Assembly (NCBI GenBank): GCA_937873155.1
Contig: CALMVZ010000036.1
Span: 62,001 to 126,000 of the forward strand
From: an uncultured Bacteroidota bacterium
GTDB taxonomy: Bacteria; Bacteroidota; Bacteroidia; B-17B0; Aurantibacillaceae
Direction of reading: 5' to 3'
DNA: 64,000 bases
Shown here: positions 8,046 to 16,853 of the stretch, piece by piece
How the letters are laid out: each line of letters opens with the position of its first letter
Numbering within the stretch: position 1 is the stretch's first letter
The notes under the pieces: model-generated
Told to the model about the DNA's origin: nothing
What the model saw: only the letters and a program-made list of their open reading frames with translations
Databases searched by the model: none
Program-made: the position numbers and the translations under genes

Positions 8046-8834
8046 GTGTCGCATCCGATAAGAGCCAAAAAGAACTTAGGTCAGCATTTTTTGAACGATG
8101 AGAACATCGCTAAAAAGATCGTTGATTCGCTATTGGAAGTTGACCGTACTACAACCGCCGTTGAAATTGGTCCTGGTACCGGCGTTCTTACAAAATATCT
8201 CGCTGCTGAATTAAAACAGAATTTTTTTGCTTTGGACATTGATACGGATTCTGTTCCTTATTTAAAACAGCATTATCCTGATATCGCCGATCACGTTTTG
8301 CTTGAAGACTTTTTAGAGTTTGATATCAAGAAGATCATTCCCGGTAAATTTAATGTGATAGGAAATTTTCCTTATAATATTTCCTCCCAGATCTTATTTA
8401 AAGTTTTAGATAACCGCAATGATGTTGATATTGTAGTGGGAATGTTCCAGAAAGAAGTAGCTTTACGTTTGGCGGAAAAGCCCGGAACAAAAACTTATGG
8501 TATCATCAGCGTGCTCCTTCAAACCTATTATGACATTGAATATTTGTTTACAGTAAATGAAAATGTATTCACTCCTCCGCCAAAAGTAAAATCTGCGGTT
8601 ATCAGATTAAAAAGAAATAACCGCAAATCTTTGTCCTGCAATGAAGAATTATTTACAAAAGTGGTGAAATCAACTTTTAATCAGCGGAGGAAACAGATCC
8701 GTAATTCGATCAGGGCTGTTGCTACTATTGATGATTCTCTTTTAACCCCTCTGTTTCAAAAACGACCGGAGCAGTTAAGTGTTGAGCAATTTATTGAGCT
8801 TACGAATTTCGTTGAATCGCATATGCGATCCTAA
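8046..8834 (+). CDS. rsmA: 16S rRNA (adenine1518-N6/adenine1519-N6)-dimethyltransferase
   Basis: A 262-residue RsmA/KsgA enzyme that dimethylates two adjacent adenines near the 3' end of 16S rRNA during 30S maturation. The N-terminal motif KKNLGQHFLND, the SAM-binding loop VEIGPGTGVLTK, the catalytic NFPYNIS motif at about residue 103 and the C-terminal QRRKQIRNSI are all present. Length is usual. The start is GTG. The 3' end overlaps the convergent glycosyltransferase gene by four bases. Confidence 0.95.
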   Translation: MSHPIRAKKNLGQHFLNDENIAKKIVDSLLEVDRTTTAVEIGPGTGVLTKYLAAELKQNFFALDIDTDSVPYLKQHYPDIADHVLLEDFLEFDIKKIIPGKFNVIGNFPYNISSQILFKVLDNRNDVDIVVGMFQKEVALRLAEKPGTKTYGIISVLLQTYYDIEYLFTVNENVFTPPPKVKSAVIRLKRNNRKSLSCNEELFTKVVKSTFNQRRKQIRNSIRAVATIDDSLLTPLFQKRPEQLSVEQFIELTNFVESHMRS

Positions 8835-10009
8835 CCTTTTGTGTTAGTCATTGTAGCTATCACTTCTTTATAGAATTCATTCATTTGTTTTCCGACAGCT
8901 TCATAAGACGCATGTTTTACTACAAAATCATGCATAGCTGCCGAATTGAAATTACACTCTTTGAAAAATAATTTCTTAAGCTCGCGTAACATTTGTTCCT
9001 CATTTCCCCTATCAACCAGGACACCGTATTCGTCTTTTATCATGAAAGGTAATTGTCCGACCTTACTTGCAAACACAGGTAAACCGCAACTCATCGCTTC
9101 CAAAGCAACAACAGGCATACCTTCGTAATTACTGAATAAAATAAGAGCGGTAGAATTCTGCATTTGTTCAGCTATTTTTTCAGGTGAGAGATTTCCTGTA
9201 AATGAGATGTTATTCAATTTTAACTGCTCAGCTATTTTTTTTGCAGTAACAAGTTCATGCCCTTCCCCGCCGGCGATCACAATATCAAACTCAAACCTGT
9301 TGTCCTGTAAAGTTTTTAGGACCCTGAACGTTCCCGAAATATTCTTTTCTTTTTCCACTAACGAAGAAACATGCAGTATTTTTACACGTGCAGGTTCATT
9401 TCTTTTCAGCACGAATGTTTTTGTATTCACTGCATTATACAGTAATTCATAATTTCCATCCAGTCCGTGTTTTTTCATAGCGTCTTTTTGCGCTTCTGAA
9501 ACATGCCAGATCTTAGCAACCTTGTTAAAACATTTCTTTGTAAAATATTTCAGCAGAAAGCCTTTGTAGTTCCCGTCATTTTCCAGGTAACCGCTCCAAT
9601 GTTCAACAATAGTATGCTTTCCTAAAAAAGCCGATTTATACATTGGTAATACAACTGCCGCAGGAAAAATAATATTTAACTGAACAGCTATAACATCAAT
9701 ATGCCGCTGCGCAATATAACTGATAAGCAACCGGTGAGCTTTTTTGTATTTGGAAAAAGATTGCCATGCTTTTAAGAGCGATGATGATTTTGGATAACGT
9801 ACAATATATTCAACCAGGTTCTGGTTGACGTTACGGTGTTCTACTTTGTAATACGGGCCTTTATCGCAACTATACGCGTAAGCTACGATCACATTTTGAA
9901 ATTGCGATAATGCAAGCGCGTGATTCTTTACAAAAATACCGTGAGAGGGATTTGACGCGACCGGATACCATGACGTTAAGAACAGTATGGCACGGTTACC
10001 TGGATTCAT
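8831..10009 (-). CDS. Glycosyltransferase family 4 protein
   Basis: A 392-residue GT-B glycosyltransferase. The N-terminal acceptor domain (LTSWYPVASNPSHGIFVKNH) is followed by a Glycos_transf_1 domain from about 205. The donor-site EX7E motif is EGMPVVALEAMSCG, with FTGNLSPEKIAEQM before it. It probably adds a sugar from a nucleotide donor to a surface polysaccharide or lipid; donor and acceptor cannot be told. It is the last gene of a minus-strand series, 13 bases after the SiaB-like gene. Confidence 0.88.
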   Translation of the reverse strand: MNPGNRAILFLTSWYPVASNPSHGIFVKNHALALSQFQNVIVAYAYSCDKGPYYKVEHRNVNQNLVEYIVRYPKSSSLLKAWQSFSKYKKAHRLLISYIAQRHIDVIAVQLNIIFPAAVVLPMYKSAFLGKHTIVEHWSGYLENDGNYKGFLLKYFTKKCFNKVAKIWHVSEAQKDAMKKHGLDGNYELLYNAVNTKTFVLKRNEPARVKILHVSSLVEKEKNISGTFRVLKTLQDNRFEFDIVIAGGEGHELVTAKKIAEQLKLNNISFTGNLSPEKIAEQMQNSTALILFSNYEGMPVVALEAMSCGLPVFASKVGQLPFMIKDEYGVLVDRGNEEQMLRELKKLFFKECNFNSAAMHDFVVKHASYEAVGKQMNEFYKEVIATMTNTKG

Positions 10010-10022
10010 TAAATAAAAAAGA

Positions 10023-10598
10023 TTATTCTAAGTTAACGGTAGACTTTAACATGAATAGCGAAAGTTTATCACTGATCTTATCGAAAGCGTAACCTAATTT
10101 GTTTCCGCTCTTCATTGCAATAGTAATAAATCCTAAACCTGCGCCGCCCTTGTCGCTGATCTCGTTCTTCTCAAGATGTTCCATATAATATCCTTTAAGA
10201 TCTGCAGGATCATTAAAAGAATTTAAACGCTCTATATCCGATTTTAACCGCTCAATAGCACCATTCGAAACGAGATTCGCTGTAACGATCTCAACTTTGC
10301 TTGGGTTCTTAGAAAGTACAAAATAATTATGCTGGTGACCTGATTCATCTTTACCGCCATGTATCAACATGTTTTGTAAAGCTTCAACAGAAATGAAAAA
10401 TATTTTTTTCAAAGGGCCCTTCGGAATGGCAAGCGCTGTTACTTTTCCTTCTACTTCTGTTTCTAAACGGGAAATTGTATCTACATTCAATACCCCATCA
10501 TAGGCTAATAACACTTCGTTACCATCCTTTAAAGAATCGATCACTTTTAAAAAATGACTTTTAAAAAATGTTTCTTCTGTATGTGTACCTTCGCTCAA
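10023..10598 (-). CDS. SiaB family protein kinase
   Basis: A 191-residue protein of the SiaB/DUF6272 type, GHKL-fold kinases known from the Pseudomonas SiaABCD partner-switching pathway. An N-box-like helix with VEALQNMLIHGGK lies at about residues 70-85, and a glycine-rich ATP-lid segment GGAGLGFITIA at about 150-160. In the known pathway SiaB phosphorylates the STAS protein SiaC and the SpoIIE-type phosphatase SiaA reverses this. Here no siaC or siaD is adjacent; the gene follows deoxynucleoside kinase by three bases. A SpoIIE phosphatase gene lies 16 kb downstream on the map. Confidence 0.75.
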   Translation of the reverse strand: MSEGTHTEETFFKSHFLKVIDSLKDGNEVLLAYDGVLNVDTISRLETEVEGKVTALAIPKGPLKKIFFISVEALQNMLIHGGKDESGHQHNYFVLSKNPSKVEIVTANLVSNGAIERLKSDIERLNSFNDPADLKGYYMEHLEKNEISDKGGAGLGFITIAMKSGNKLGYAFDKISDKLSLFMLKSTVNLE

Positions 10599-10601
10599 TT
10601 T

Positions 10602-11219
10602 CTATTTAAATAATCCGTTAAGCTGGCCGTCAATTAATCTGATCACTTTGCCGAGATCTTCTTTGTTCTCGTTGAAATTGATATCATCCACATCAACGAT
10701 CAATAATTTTCCTGACTCGTAGGTTGTAGCCCACGCTTCGTAACGCTCGTTCAAACGTTTTAAATAATCCAGGCGAATTGAATTTTCATAATCACGACCG
10801 CGCTTTTGTATCTGCTTTACCAATGTAGGAACTGATGCGCGCAAATAAATAATAAGATCCGGAGCTTTAATTAAACTCTCCATCAATTTAAACAACGCGA
10901 AATAATTTTCGTAATCTCGTGTTGTCATTAAACCCATTGCATGAAGATTAGGCGCAAAAATATATGCGTCTTCATAAATAGTTCTATCCTGTACAACAGT
11001 GTGTTTTCCTTTGCGGATATCTAAAACCTGGCTGAAACGGTTATTTAAAAAGTACACTTGCAGGTTAAATGACCAGCGCTGCATATCTTCATAAAAGTCG
11101 TTTAAGTAAGGATTGTCGTCGGCGTCTTCGTAGTGCGCATGCCACTTGTAGTGCTTCGCAAGTAAAGATGTTAAAGTTGTTTTCCCTGACCCAATGTTCC
11201 CTGCGATCGCTATATGCAT
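10602..11219 (-). CDS. Deoxynucleoside kinase
   Basis: A 205-residue member of the dNK/thymidine kinase 2-like family, which phosphorylates deoxynucleosides with ATP for nucleotide salvage. The P-loop is AGNIGSGKTT at residues 6-15, the family DR motif is DRTIYEDAYIF, and the LID-like arginine segment is KRGRDYE. Length is typical for the family. The base specificity (dA, dG, dC or T) is not evident. It is followed closely by the SiaB-like kinase, which is probably in the same transcript. Confidence 0.88.
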   Translation of the reverse strand: MHIAIAGNIGSGKTTLTSLLAKHYKWHAHYEDADDNPYLNDFYEDMQRWSFNLQVYFLNNRFSQVLDIRKGKHTVVQDRTIYEDAYIFAPNLHAMGLMTTRDYENYFALFKLMESLIKAPDLIIYLRASVPTLVKQIQKRGRDYENSIRLDYLKRLNERYEAWATTYESGKLLIVDVDDINFNENKEDLGKVIRLIDGQLNGLFK

Positions 11220-11331
11220 ATAACTACCTTAAATTAGTAGACTAAGATATAGATTTTACATACAAAAACCAATTTTTTTCCCACGAATCCCTTTTTTAAA
11301 GGGTTGATTATAAAATAGTTACTCGCATCTG

Positions 11332-12327
11332 TTAAGGCCTGTTTAAATAGCATTTGGAGGCAAATTTTATACATTCATCGATAGAAGTGTACTTATAATC
11401 TAAAAACCGCCCTAATTTTCGGTTAGAAAAGGTGGTTTTAGTGGTAAGGGCAGATATGGTCGAAGACGTCAGTTTTTGACCGGAAGGCATTAAAAAGCTG
11501 AACCATTTTCCTAAACTTAAAAGTCCCTTTCCGGCCCTGATCTTTGGAGCTGACTTACATAATTCCAAATGTATTTTTTCAAGGACATATTTAAATGAAT
11601 AATTATTTTCCACTAAAATAAACCGCTCGCCAAACACTTTTTTATTTACCAAAGCGACCATCGCACCTGCTACATCGATCGCCCCTACAAATCCTGTAAC
11701 ACCTTCGGTATAAAATTTCACGCCTTTTGCGCTTAAAGAAACTAACTGTCCTGTACCTCTCGTCCAATTACCAGGTCCAATAATTACACCCGGGTTAACG
11801 ATCACTGCATTCAGTCCCTCTTCAATGCCGCGCCAAACTTCCTGCTCTGCTAAATATTTACTGAGTGAATAAGCGCTCTGATCAGGATCAGTTTTCCAGA
11901 AAACAGTTTCATCGACATCAGTTTTAATATCCTTATTCTGTAATGTAGCTATTGAACTTGTAAAACAAAATGCCTCTATTTTATGATCGATGCATGCGTT
12001 CACTAAATTAGCCGTGCCTTCTTTATTCGACTTTAATAACTCCTCTTTATGTTTGTCATCTAAAGAAACTAAAGCTGCGCAGTGGTAAACAACTTTTACA
12101 TCTTTGAGTAATTCGTCAAATCCTAACACATCGTTCAGATCGCCTTCACGCCAGGTTATTTTACTAAAGAGTTCTTCGTGATCAGGCGTGTAATAAGAGA
12201 ATATCTCTTTAATTTCATTGATCTTACTTAAACCGCGTTTCATTGCAATAACCGTTTCTCCTTTTTGGAGAAGCGTAAGCAAAAGATGCGAGCCTACTAA
12301 ACCAGTTGCGCCTGTTACTAAATTCAA
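11332..12327 (-). CDS. NAD-dependent epimerase/dehydratase family protein
   Basis: A 331-residue extended short-chain dehydrogenase. The nucleotide-binding motif VTGATGLVGSHL is at the N-terminus, the active-site pair YSLSK follows at about residue 155, and TSSIATLQ supplies the usual serine. Closest in style to dihydroflavonol-4-reductase-like or 3-beta-HSD-like enzymes. Substrate unknown. The start lies three bases after the PAP2-like gene. About 110 bases separate it from deoxynucleoside kinase; that spacer holds a short CCCTTT/AAAGGG inverted repeat without a T-tract. Confidence 0.85.
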   Translation of the reverse strand: MNLVTGATGLVGSHLLLTLLQKGETVIAMKRGLSKINEIKEIFSYYTPDHEELFSKITWREGDLNDVLGFDELLKDVKVVYHCAALVSLDDKHKEELLKSNKEGTANLVNACIDHKIEAFCFTSSIATLQNKDIKTDVDETVFWKTDPDQSAYSLSKYLAEQEVWRGIEEGLNAVIVNPGVIIGPGNWTRGTGQLVSLSAKGVKFYTEGVTGFVGAIDVAGAMVALVNKKVFGERFILVENNYSFKYVLEKIHLELCKSAPKIRAGKGLLSLGKWFSFLMPSGQKLTSSTISALTTKTTFSNRKLGRFLDYKYTSIDECIKFASKCYLNRP

Positions 12328-12330
12328 GAT

Positions 12331-12963
12331 CTAATTAAAATTAAAGAATAAAAAACAAAGAAAGACACCTATTTGTGTAAACAACCCAAGTAAAAAACCA
12401 AAATAAATTTGTTTAGGCTCATGCGCTTTTAAATACAAACGGCTCGTTGCAATGAGCCCTGCTAATAAAACTAAGAATGAGATCTGTGGAACTGCATTAT
12501 ATTTTAAAACATAGGAAACAACTATTAAAGAACCTATGAGTCCGCCGATCCCTACCATATGCGCGCTGATCCTGAATTTTAAATTAATGATCGCAGTCAA
12601 TAAAATGGATAATCCTCCTCCGAAAATTAAAACTTTTATGCTTGGCCAAACACTAAGATCTAAGAATAAATAAAATAAACCGAAATAAAAACAAGATGTT
12701 AATACGTAAGGAAATGTACGCTCACTCTGATTTTCTAAACGCAATGAGCTGATCCGGTTCAACCGGTACAGGATATATATATTTATAACCGGAAGAACGA
12801 AAGAGAATGAAAAGATCATGGCTGTAATGATCCACTTTAAATTTGTTGGAGTTAAGAAATAATAAATGGAACCTCTTAAGAAAAAGAAAAATAATAAACT
12901 GCCATAACTGCACATTAACAGCGGATGAAAAAGCACAGAGACAATATTAGCGAGAGCTCTCAA
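12331..12963 (-). CDS. PAP2-like integral membrane protein
   Basis: A 210-residue protein with about six hydrophobic segments. It looks like a divergent phosphatidic acid phosphatase type 2 relative. ENQSERTFPY resembles the first PAP2 motif, RISAHMVGIGG the second (SAH in place of SGH), and SRLYLKAHEPKQ the third. It may dephosphorylate a lipid phosphate, but the motifs are imperfect and catalytic activity is uncertain. It lies between gpsA (four-base gap) and the epimerase gene (three-base gap), consistent with a lipid-linked role. Confidence 0.65.
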   Translation of the reverse strand: MRALANIVSVLFHPLLMCSYGSLLFFFFLRGSIYYFLTPTNLKWIITAMIFSFSFVLPVINIYILYRLNRISSLRLENQSERTFPYVLTSCFYFGLFYLFLDLSVWPSIKVLIFGGGLSILLTAIINLKFRISAHMVGIGGLIGSLIVVSYVLKYNAVPQISFLVLLAGLIATSRLYLKAHEPKQIYFGFLLGLFTQIGVFLCFLFFNFN

Positions 12964-12967
12964 GTAA

Positions 12968-13966
12968 TTAAGATAGTTTTTCTGATAAGAGATTCATTTC
13001 ACGACGCGGATCTTTATTGCAATAGATAATATTATACACCGCATTTGTGATCGGCATATCTACATTATACTTTTTATTGATCTCGTAAACGCACTTTACT
13101 GCATAATAGCCTTCCGCGATCATATTCATTTCCAATTGCGCTTGTTTCACTCCATAACCTTTTCCTAACATTGTACCGAACATACGGTTACGGCTAAATT
13201 GAGAATACGCAGTTACAAGCAGATCACCAAGGTATGCAGAAGCCTTAATGTCGCGATCTATCGGATGAACTGCATCCACAAACCGTTTTATCTCCTGGAT
13301 AGCATTACTTACTAATACAGCTAAATAATTGTCGCCGTAACCTAAACTATGACAAATTCCTCCTGCAACTGCAATAACATTTTTTAATACAGCAGATAGT
13401 TCTGTTCCGTAAATGTCGTCACTTGCGGTGCTTTTTATGTAACGACAATTAAATGAAGAACACAATAATTCCGCGTTACTTACTTTAGAACAGGCAATGG
13501 TTAAGTAAGATAATTTTTCCATTGCTACTTCTTCGGCGTGACAAGGTCCGGTAATTACACCGATATTTTCGAATGGAACTTCGTAAACGGTATTCAAATA
13601 TTCCCCGACAATTAAATTATACTCAGGAATGATCCCTTTAATAGCGGAAAAAACTATCTTATTCCTAAAATCGCTTTTATCAATTCCTTTTAAACTTGTA
13701 TGTAAGAAAGCTGAAGGGATCGATAAAATAATAATGTCAGATTTTGAGATGCACTCTTTTACATTGGTGAAAAAACTGATCTTCTTCAGGTCAAAATCAA
13801 CAGAACTTAAATATTTCGGATTGTGTTTGTTTGATTTAATATAATCAACATCTTCCCGGTTGCGGAAATACCAATTGATAGTATCACAATTGTTGGACAA
13901 TATTTTTACAATAGCAGTCGCCCAGCTTCCGCTTCCGATCACCCCGATATTTTGTTTGTTACTCAT
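12968..13966 (-). CDS. gpsA: NAD(P)H-dependent glycerol-3-phosphate dehydrogenase
   Basis: A 332-residue GpsA that reduces dihydroxyacetone phosphate to sn-glycerol 3-phosphate for phospholipid synthesis. The Rossmann motif is IGVIGSGSWATAI at residues 7-19. The family signature GPCHAEEVA is present, and the catalytic lysine lies in ELSAVLKNVIAVAGG. Length is normal. The ATG overlaps the exonuclease stop (TAATG), so the two are translationally coupled. Confidence 0.95.
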   Translation of the reverse strand: MSNKQNIGVIGSGSWATAIVKILSNNCDTINWYFRNREDVDYIKSNKHNPKYLSSVDFDLKKISFFTNVKECISKSDIIILSIPSAFLHTSLKGIDKSDFRNKIVFSAIKGIIPEYNLIVGEYLNTVYEVPFENIGVITGPCHAEEVAMEKLSYLTIACSKVSNAELLCSSFNCRYIKSTASDDIYGTELSAVLKNVIAVAGGICHSLGYGDNYLAVLVSNAIQEIKRFVDAVHPIDRDIKASAYLGDLLVTAYSQFSRNRMFGTMLGKGYGVKQAQLEMNMIAEGYYAVKCVYEINKKYNVDMPITNAVYNIIYCNKDPRREMNLLSEKLS

Positions 13967-14661
13967 TACGCGTAAATGATGTCGTTTTCTTCAACTGTTT
14001 TTTGTCCGCTGTATTTTAAATATACTCTTGCAAGTGTAACTACATCCTTCAGGCAATAGGTTTTTATTTTATCAATGTTCTTTTCTTCATGGTATACTTT
14101 TCCAACCATACTTCCGTCGATCTCATCCTTCGGAGAAGGAATTCCTAAAACGTGTGCGAGTAAATTCAAAGAAGTAAAATTCTTAACGTCTCCGAAGCGC
14201 CACAATTCCATTGTATCCAGGTGTTTCACATCCCATGGCTTTTTACCTTGTAGTTGAAAATTACGCGGGAAAGCCACACCATTAATGATCATGCGCCGGC
14301 TTAAAAAAGGAAAGTCAAATTCTTTACCATTATGTGCGCATAAAAAATCTTCAGCTTTATTAAAATGTGTTTTCACTAATTCCGCGAATTCCGTAAGTAA
14401 TTTCTTCTCATCATCATTCACGATCGATTTTACTCTGAATTTTCCTTTATGATAATACCCCAGACCAATGCAGATCACTTTCGAGAATTCAGCATATACA
14501 CCCGCTTTCGAATACAATTCTTCCGGCTTGTGGTCCGGGTTCCAGGCCCATTTTTTATCCCACAGGTCTTTTACCGTAGGGTGCAATTCAGCATATCTAT
14601 AAATTATAGGAGCTGTTTCAATATCCACAAAAAGGATGTTCTCTAATTTTGGTTGTGCCAT
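13966..14661 (-). CDS. 3'-5' exonuclease (PolB-type DEDD exonuclease domain)
   Basis: A 231-residue stand-alone exonuclease of the RNase H-like fold, related to the proofreading domain of family B polymerases. Exo I is FVDIETAPI at about residues 12-20, Exo II is CAHNGKEFDFPFL, and Exo III is YCLKDVVTL. It is likely a single-strand DNA or RNA 3'-5' exonuclease with unknown cellular role. It is first in a tightly packed series with gpsA, the PAP2-like gene and the epimerase gene. Confidence 0.85.
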   Translation of the reverse strand: MAQPKLENILFVDIETAPIIYRYAELHPTVKDLWDKKWAWNPDHKPEELYSKAGVYAEFSKVICIGLGYYHKGKFRVKSIVNDDEKKLLTEFAELVKTHFNKAEDFLCAHNGKEFDFPFLSRRMIINGVAFPRNFQLQGKKPWDVKHLDTMELWRFGDVKNFTSLNLLAHVLGIPSPKDEIDGSMVGKVYHEEKNIDKIKTYCLKDVVTLARVYLKYSGQKTVEENDIIYA

Positions 14662-14692
14662 ATCTATTACTAATTTAAGGTTTAATTTTAAT

Positions 14693-14721
14693 AAAAAAAG
14701 GCTGTTCCCTCAGAAACAGCC
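14693..14721 (-). terminator. Rho-independent terminator after queA
   Basis: On the minus strand a nine-base stem GGCTGTTTC/GGAACAGCC (one G-T pair) with a four-base TGAG loop is followed by seven T. It lies 17 bases after the queA stop and separates queA from the exonuclease gene. Confidence 0.85.
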
Positions 14722-14738
14722 TCACCCGTATTAGAATT

Positions 14739-15788
14739 TTACAATATTAACATCGCATCACCGTACGAATAGAAACGGTACTTTTCTTTTATCGCTTCTT
14801 TGTAAGCTTTCATGATCAGGTCATAACCACCAAACGCGCTCACCATCATTAACAGAGTTGATTCAGGCATATGGAAATTCGTGATCATACAATTTGCTAC
14901 ATTAAATTCGAATGGAGGGAAAATAAATTTGTTGGTCCAACCTACGTAAGGATTTAATTGCCCTGTTGTAGAAACCGAAGATTCAACAGCACGCATAACA
15001 GTTGTTCCAACCGCACAAACTTTTTTCTTTTTAGCTTTTGTTGCGTTAACTAATTTACAAGTGTCGGCTGAAATTAAAACTTCTTCGCTTTCCATTTTGT
15101 GTTTAGTCAGATCCTCTACCTCAACGGTTCTGAAGGTTCCTAAACCAACGTGTAAAGTAAGCGGAGCAAAATTCACCCCTTTAATTTCCAATTTTTTCAA
15201 TAACTCCCTGCTAAAATGTAAGCCTGCGGTCGGCGCTGCAACAGCTCCTTCATTTTTCGCGAATACAGTTTGGTAACGCTCAATATCTGCTTCTTCAGCT
15301 TTACGCTTGATGTATTTTGGTAATGGAGTTTCTCCAAGATCGTACAATACTTTTCTGAATTCTTCGTAAGAACCATCGTATAAGAAACGTAAAGTACGTC
15401 CGCGTGAAGTGGTGTTATCAATTACTTCAGCTACTAAACTGTCGTTCTCTCCAAAATATAATTTATTCCCGATACGGATCTTACGTGCAGGATCAACTAA
15501 CACATCCCATAAACGGCTCTCAGCGCTTAATTCGCGTAATAAGAATACTTCGATCTTTGCGCCTGTCTTTTCTTTATTTCCGTACATACGCGCCGGAAAC
15601 ACTTTTGTATCATTCAGCATCATTACATCGCCATCGTCGAAATAGTTAATAATGTCTTTGAATTTTTTGTGGGTGATCTTTCCTGTAGCGCGGTCAACAA
15701 CCATTAAGCGGCTCTCGTCGCGGTTTTTCGCAGGATACTCTGCCAATAGTTCTTTCGGCAGGTTGAATTTGAACATGGATAGTTTCAT
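14739..15788 (-). CDS. queA: tRNA preQ1(34) S-adenosylmethionine ribosyltransferase-isomerase
   Basis: QueA, which transfers and isomerises the ribosyl group of SAM onto preQ1 at tRNA position 34 in queuosine synthesis. Family features include [20 protein letters not shown] at the N-terminus, [21 protein letters not shown] and [16 protein letters not shown] start it at MKLSMFKF (15788, 349 residues), because QueA proteins begin close to this motif. An in-frame ATG nine codons upstream adds an unrelated [10 protein letters not shown] terminator follows. No other queuosine genes are in the window. Confidence 0.93.
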   Translation of the reverse strand: MKLSMFKFNLPKELLAEYPAKNRDESRLMVVDRATGKITHKKFKDIINYFDDGDVMMLNDTKVFPARMYGNKEKTGAKIEVFLLRELSAESRLWDVLVDPARKIRIGNKLYFGENDSLVAEVIDNTTSRGRTLRFLYDGSYEEFRKVLYDLGETPLPKYIKRKAEEADIERYQTVFAKNEGAVAAPTAGLHFSRELLKKLEIKGVNFAPLTLHVGLGTFRTVEVEDLTKHKMESEEVLISADTCKLVNATKAKKKKVCAVGTTVMRAVESSVSTTGQLNPYVGWTNKFIFPPFEFNVANCMITNFHMPESTLLMMVSAFGGYDLIMKAYKEAIKEKYRFYSYGDAMLIL

Positions 15789-15892
15789 ACTTCTGTACTT
15801 TATTTTTAGTCGCAAGAAGAATGAAGAGGGCTTTTTCCGCAGAAAAGCGGGAACCGATTCATTAATCTTACGGGATTAATTACTATTTATAG

Positions 15893-15911
15893 TGAACGGA
15901 CTATCCGTTCA
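15893..15911 (-). other. Hairpin with the atpG stop codon in its loop
   Basis: TGAACGGA-TAG-TCCGTTCA is a perfect eight-base stem whose three-base loop is the atpG stop codon (15903-15901). It ends the atp operon. No T-tract follows, so it is not a classic terminator; a weaker ATTAATC/GATTAAT hairpin lies just beyond at 15861-15880. Confidence 0.6.
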
Positions 15912-16782
15912 ATGCTTCCGCACCACCCACAATTTCCAAAATGTCATTGGTAATTGCAGCTTGGCGCGCTTTGTTATAAGAGATCTTTAAATGCTTCAAT
16001 AATTCTTTAGCATTATCTGTTGCTTTGTGCATTGCGGTCATGCGAGCGCCATGTTCAGAAGCCACTGAATCCAGTAATGCTTTATGAAATTGTGTTTTTA
16101 TTGCGCGCGGGATAAGATCTTTAACGATCTCTTCCTTACCCGGCTCATAAATATAATCTGTAGTAGTTGCTTTTGCATTTGCTTCCACTGCAGGAGGAAC
16201 GATCGGCAATAATTGCTCAGCCTGTACAATTTGTACTGCTGCATTCTTGAACTGGTTGTAAACAATAATCACTTTATCGAATTGTTTGTTTGCGAATGCT
16301 TCCATTATCTTTTCAGCAACAGGAGCAGTTTTTGCAAAACTTAAACCATCAAATAATTCACTAAGGTTATGAGGAAGATCTTGCCCGCTGATAAAATAAT
16401 CTGTTCTCCGGAAAGCATCCATGGCTTTTTTTCCTACAGGCAAAACAGTAACGTTATACCCTGTATATTCAATACGGATCAAACTCCAGGTCCTTTTCAC
16501 AATGTTCGCATTAAATGCGCCTGCCAATCCACGGTTACTTGAAACAGGAATGATCAAAATATTCTTACCGCCTGAGTTGCGTGAATATGCATTTTCAGAA
16601 CTATCACTGCCGCTTACATTCGCCATGATCTCTTTCAATTTCTCAGCATAAGGGCGCATTTGGGTAATAGCATCCTGTGCACGTTTCAACTTAGCAGCAC
16701 TCACCATTTTCATGGCGCTTGTGATCTGCATGGTTGAACCCACCGATGTAATTCTATTTCGTACTTCTTTTAAATTTGGCAT
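15901..16782 (-). CDS. atpG: F0F1 ATP synthase subunit gamma
   Basis: The 293-residue central stalk subunit that couples F0 rotation to catalysis in F1. The N-terminal MPNLKEVRNRITSVGSTMQI and the C-terminal ITNDILEIVGGAEALNG are the conserved coiled-coil ends. Last gene of atpB-E-F-H-A-G. A 71-base AT-rich spacer with degenerate ATTCAAAATTCAAA repeats separates it from atpA. Because atpD and atpC do not follow, the beta and epsilon genes must be elsewhere, as is common in Bacteroidota. Confidence 0.96.
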   Translation of the reverse strand: MPNLKEVRNRITSVGSTMQITSAMKMVSAAKLKRAQDAITQMRPYAEKLKEIMANVSGSDSSENAYSRNSGGKNILIIPVSSNRGLAGAFNANIVKRTWSLIRIEYTGYNVTVLPVGKKAMDAFRRTDYFISGQDLPHNLSELFDGLSFAKTAPVAEKIMEAFANKQFDKVIIVYNQFKNAAVQIVQAEQLLPIVPPAVEANAKATTTDYIYEPGKEEIVKDLIPRAIKTQFHKALLDSVASEHGARMTAMHKATDNAKELLKHLKISYNKARQAAITNDILEIVGGAEALNG

Positions 16783-16853
16783 TTCTTATTCAAAAATTTA
16801 ATGATTCAAAATTCAAAGATTAATTGTTAGATCTTTAAATTTTAAATCCTGAA

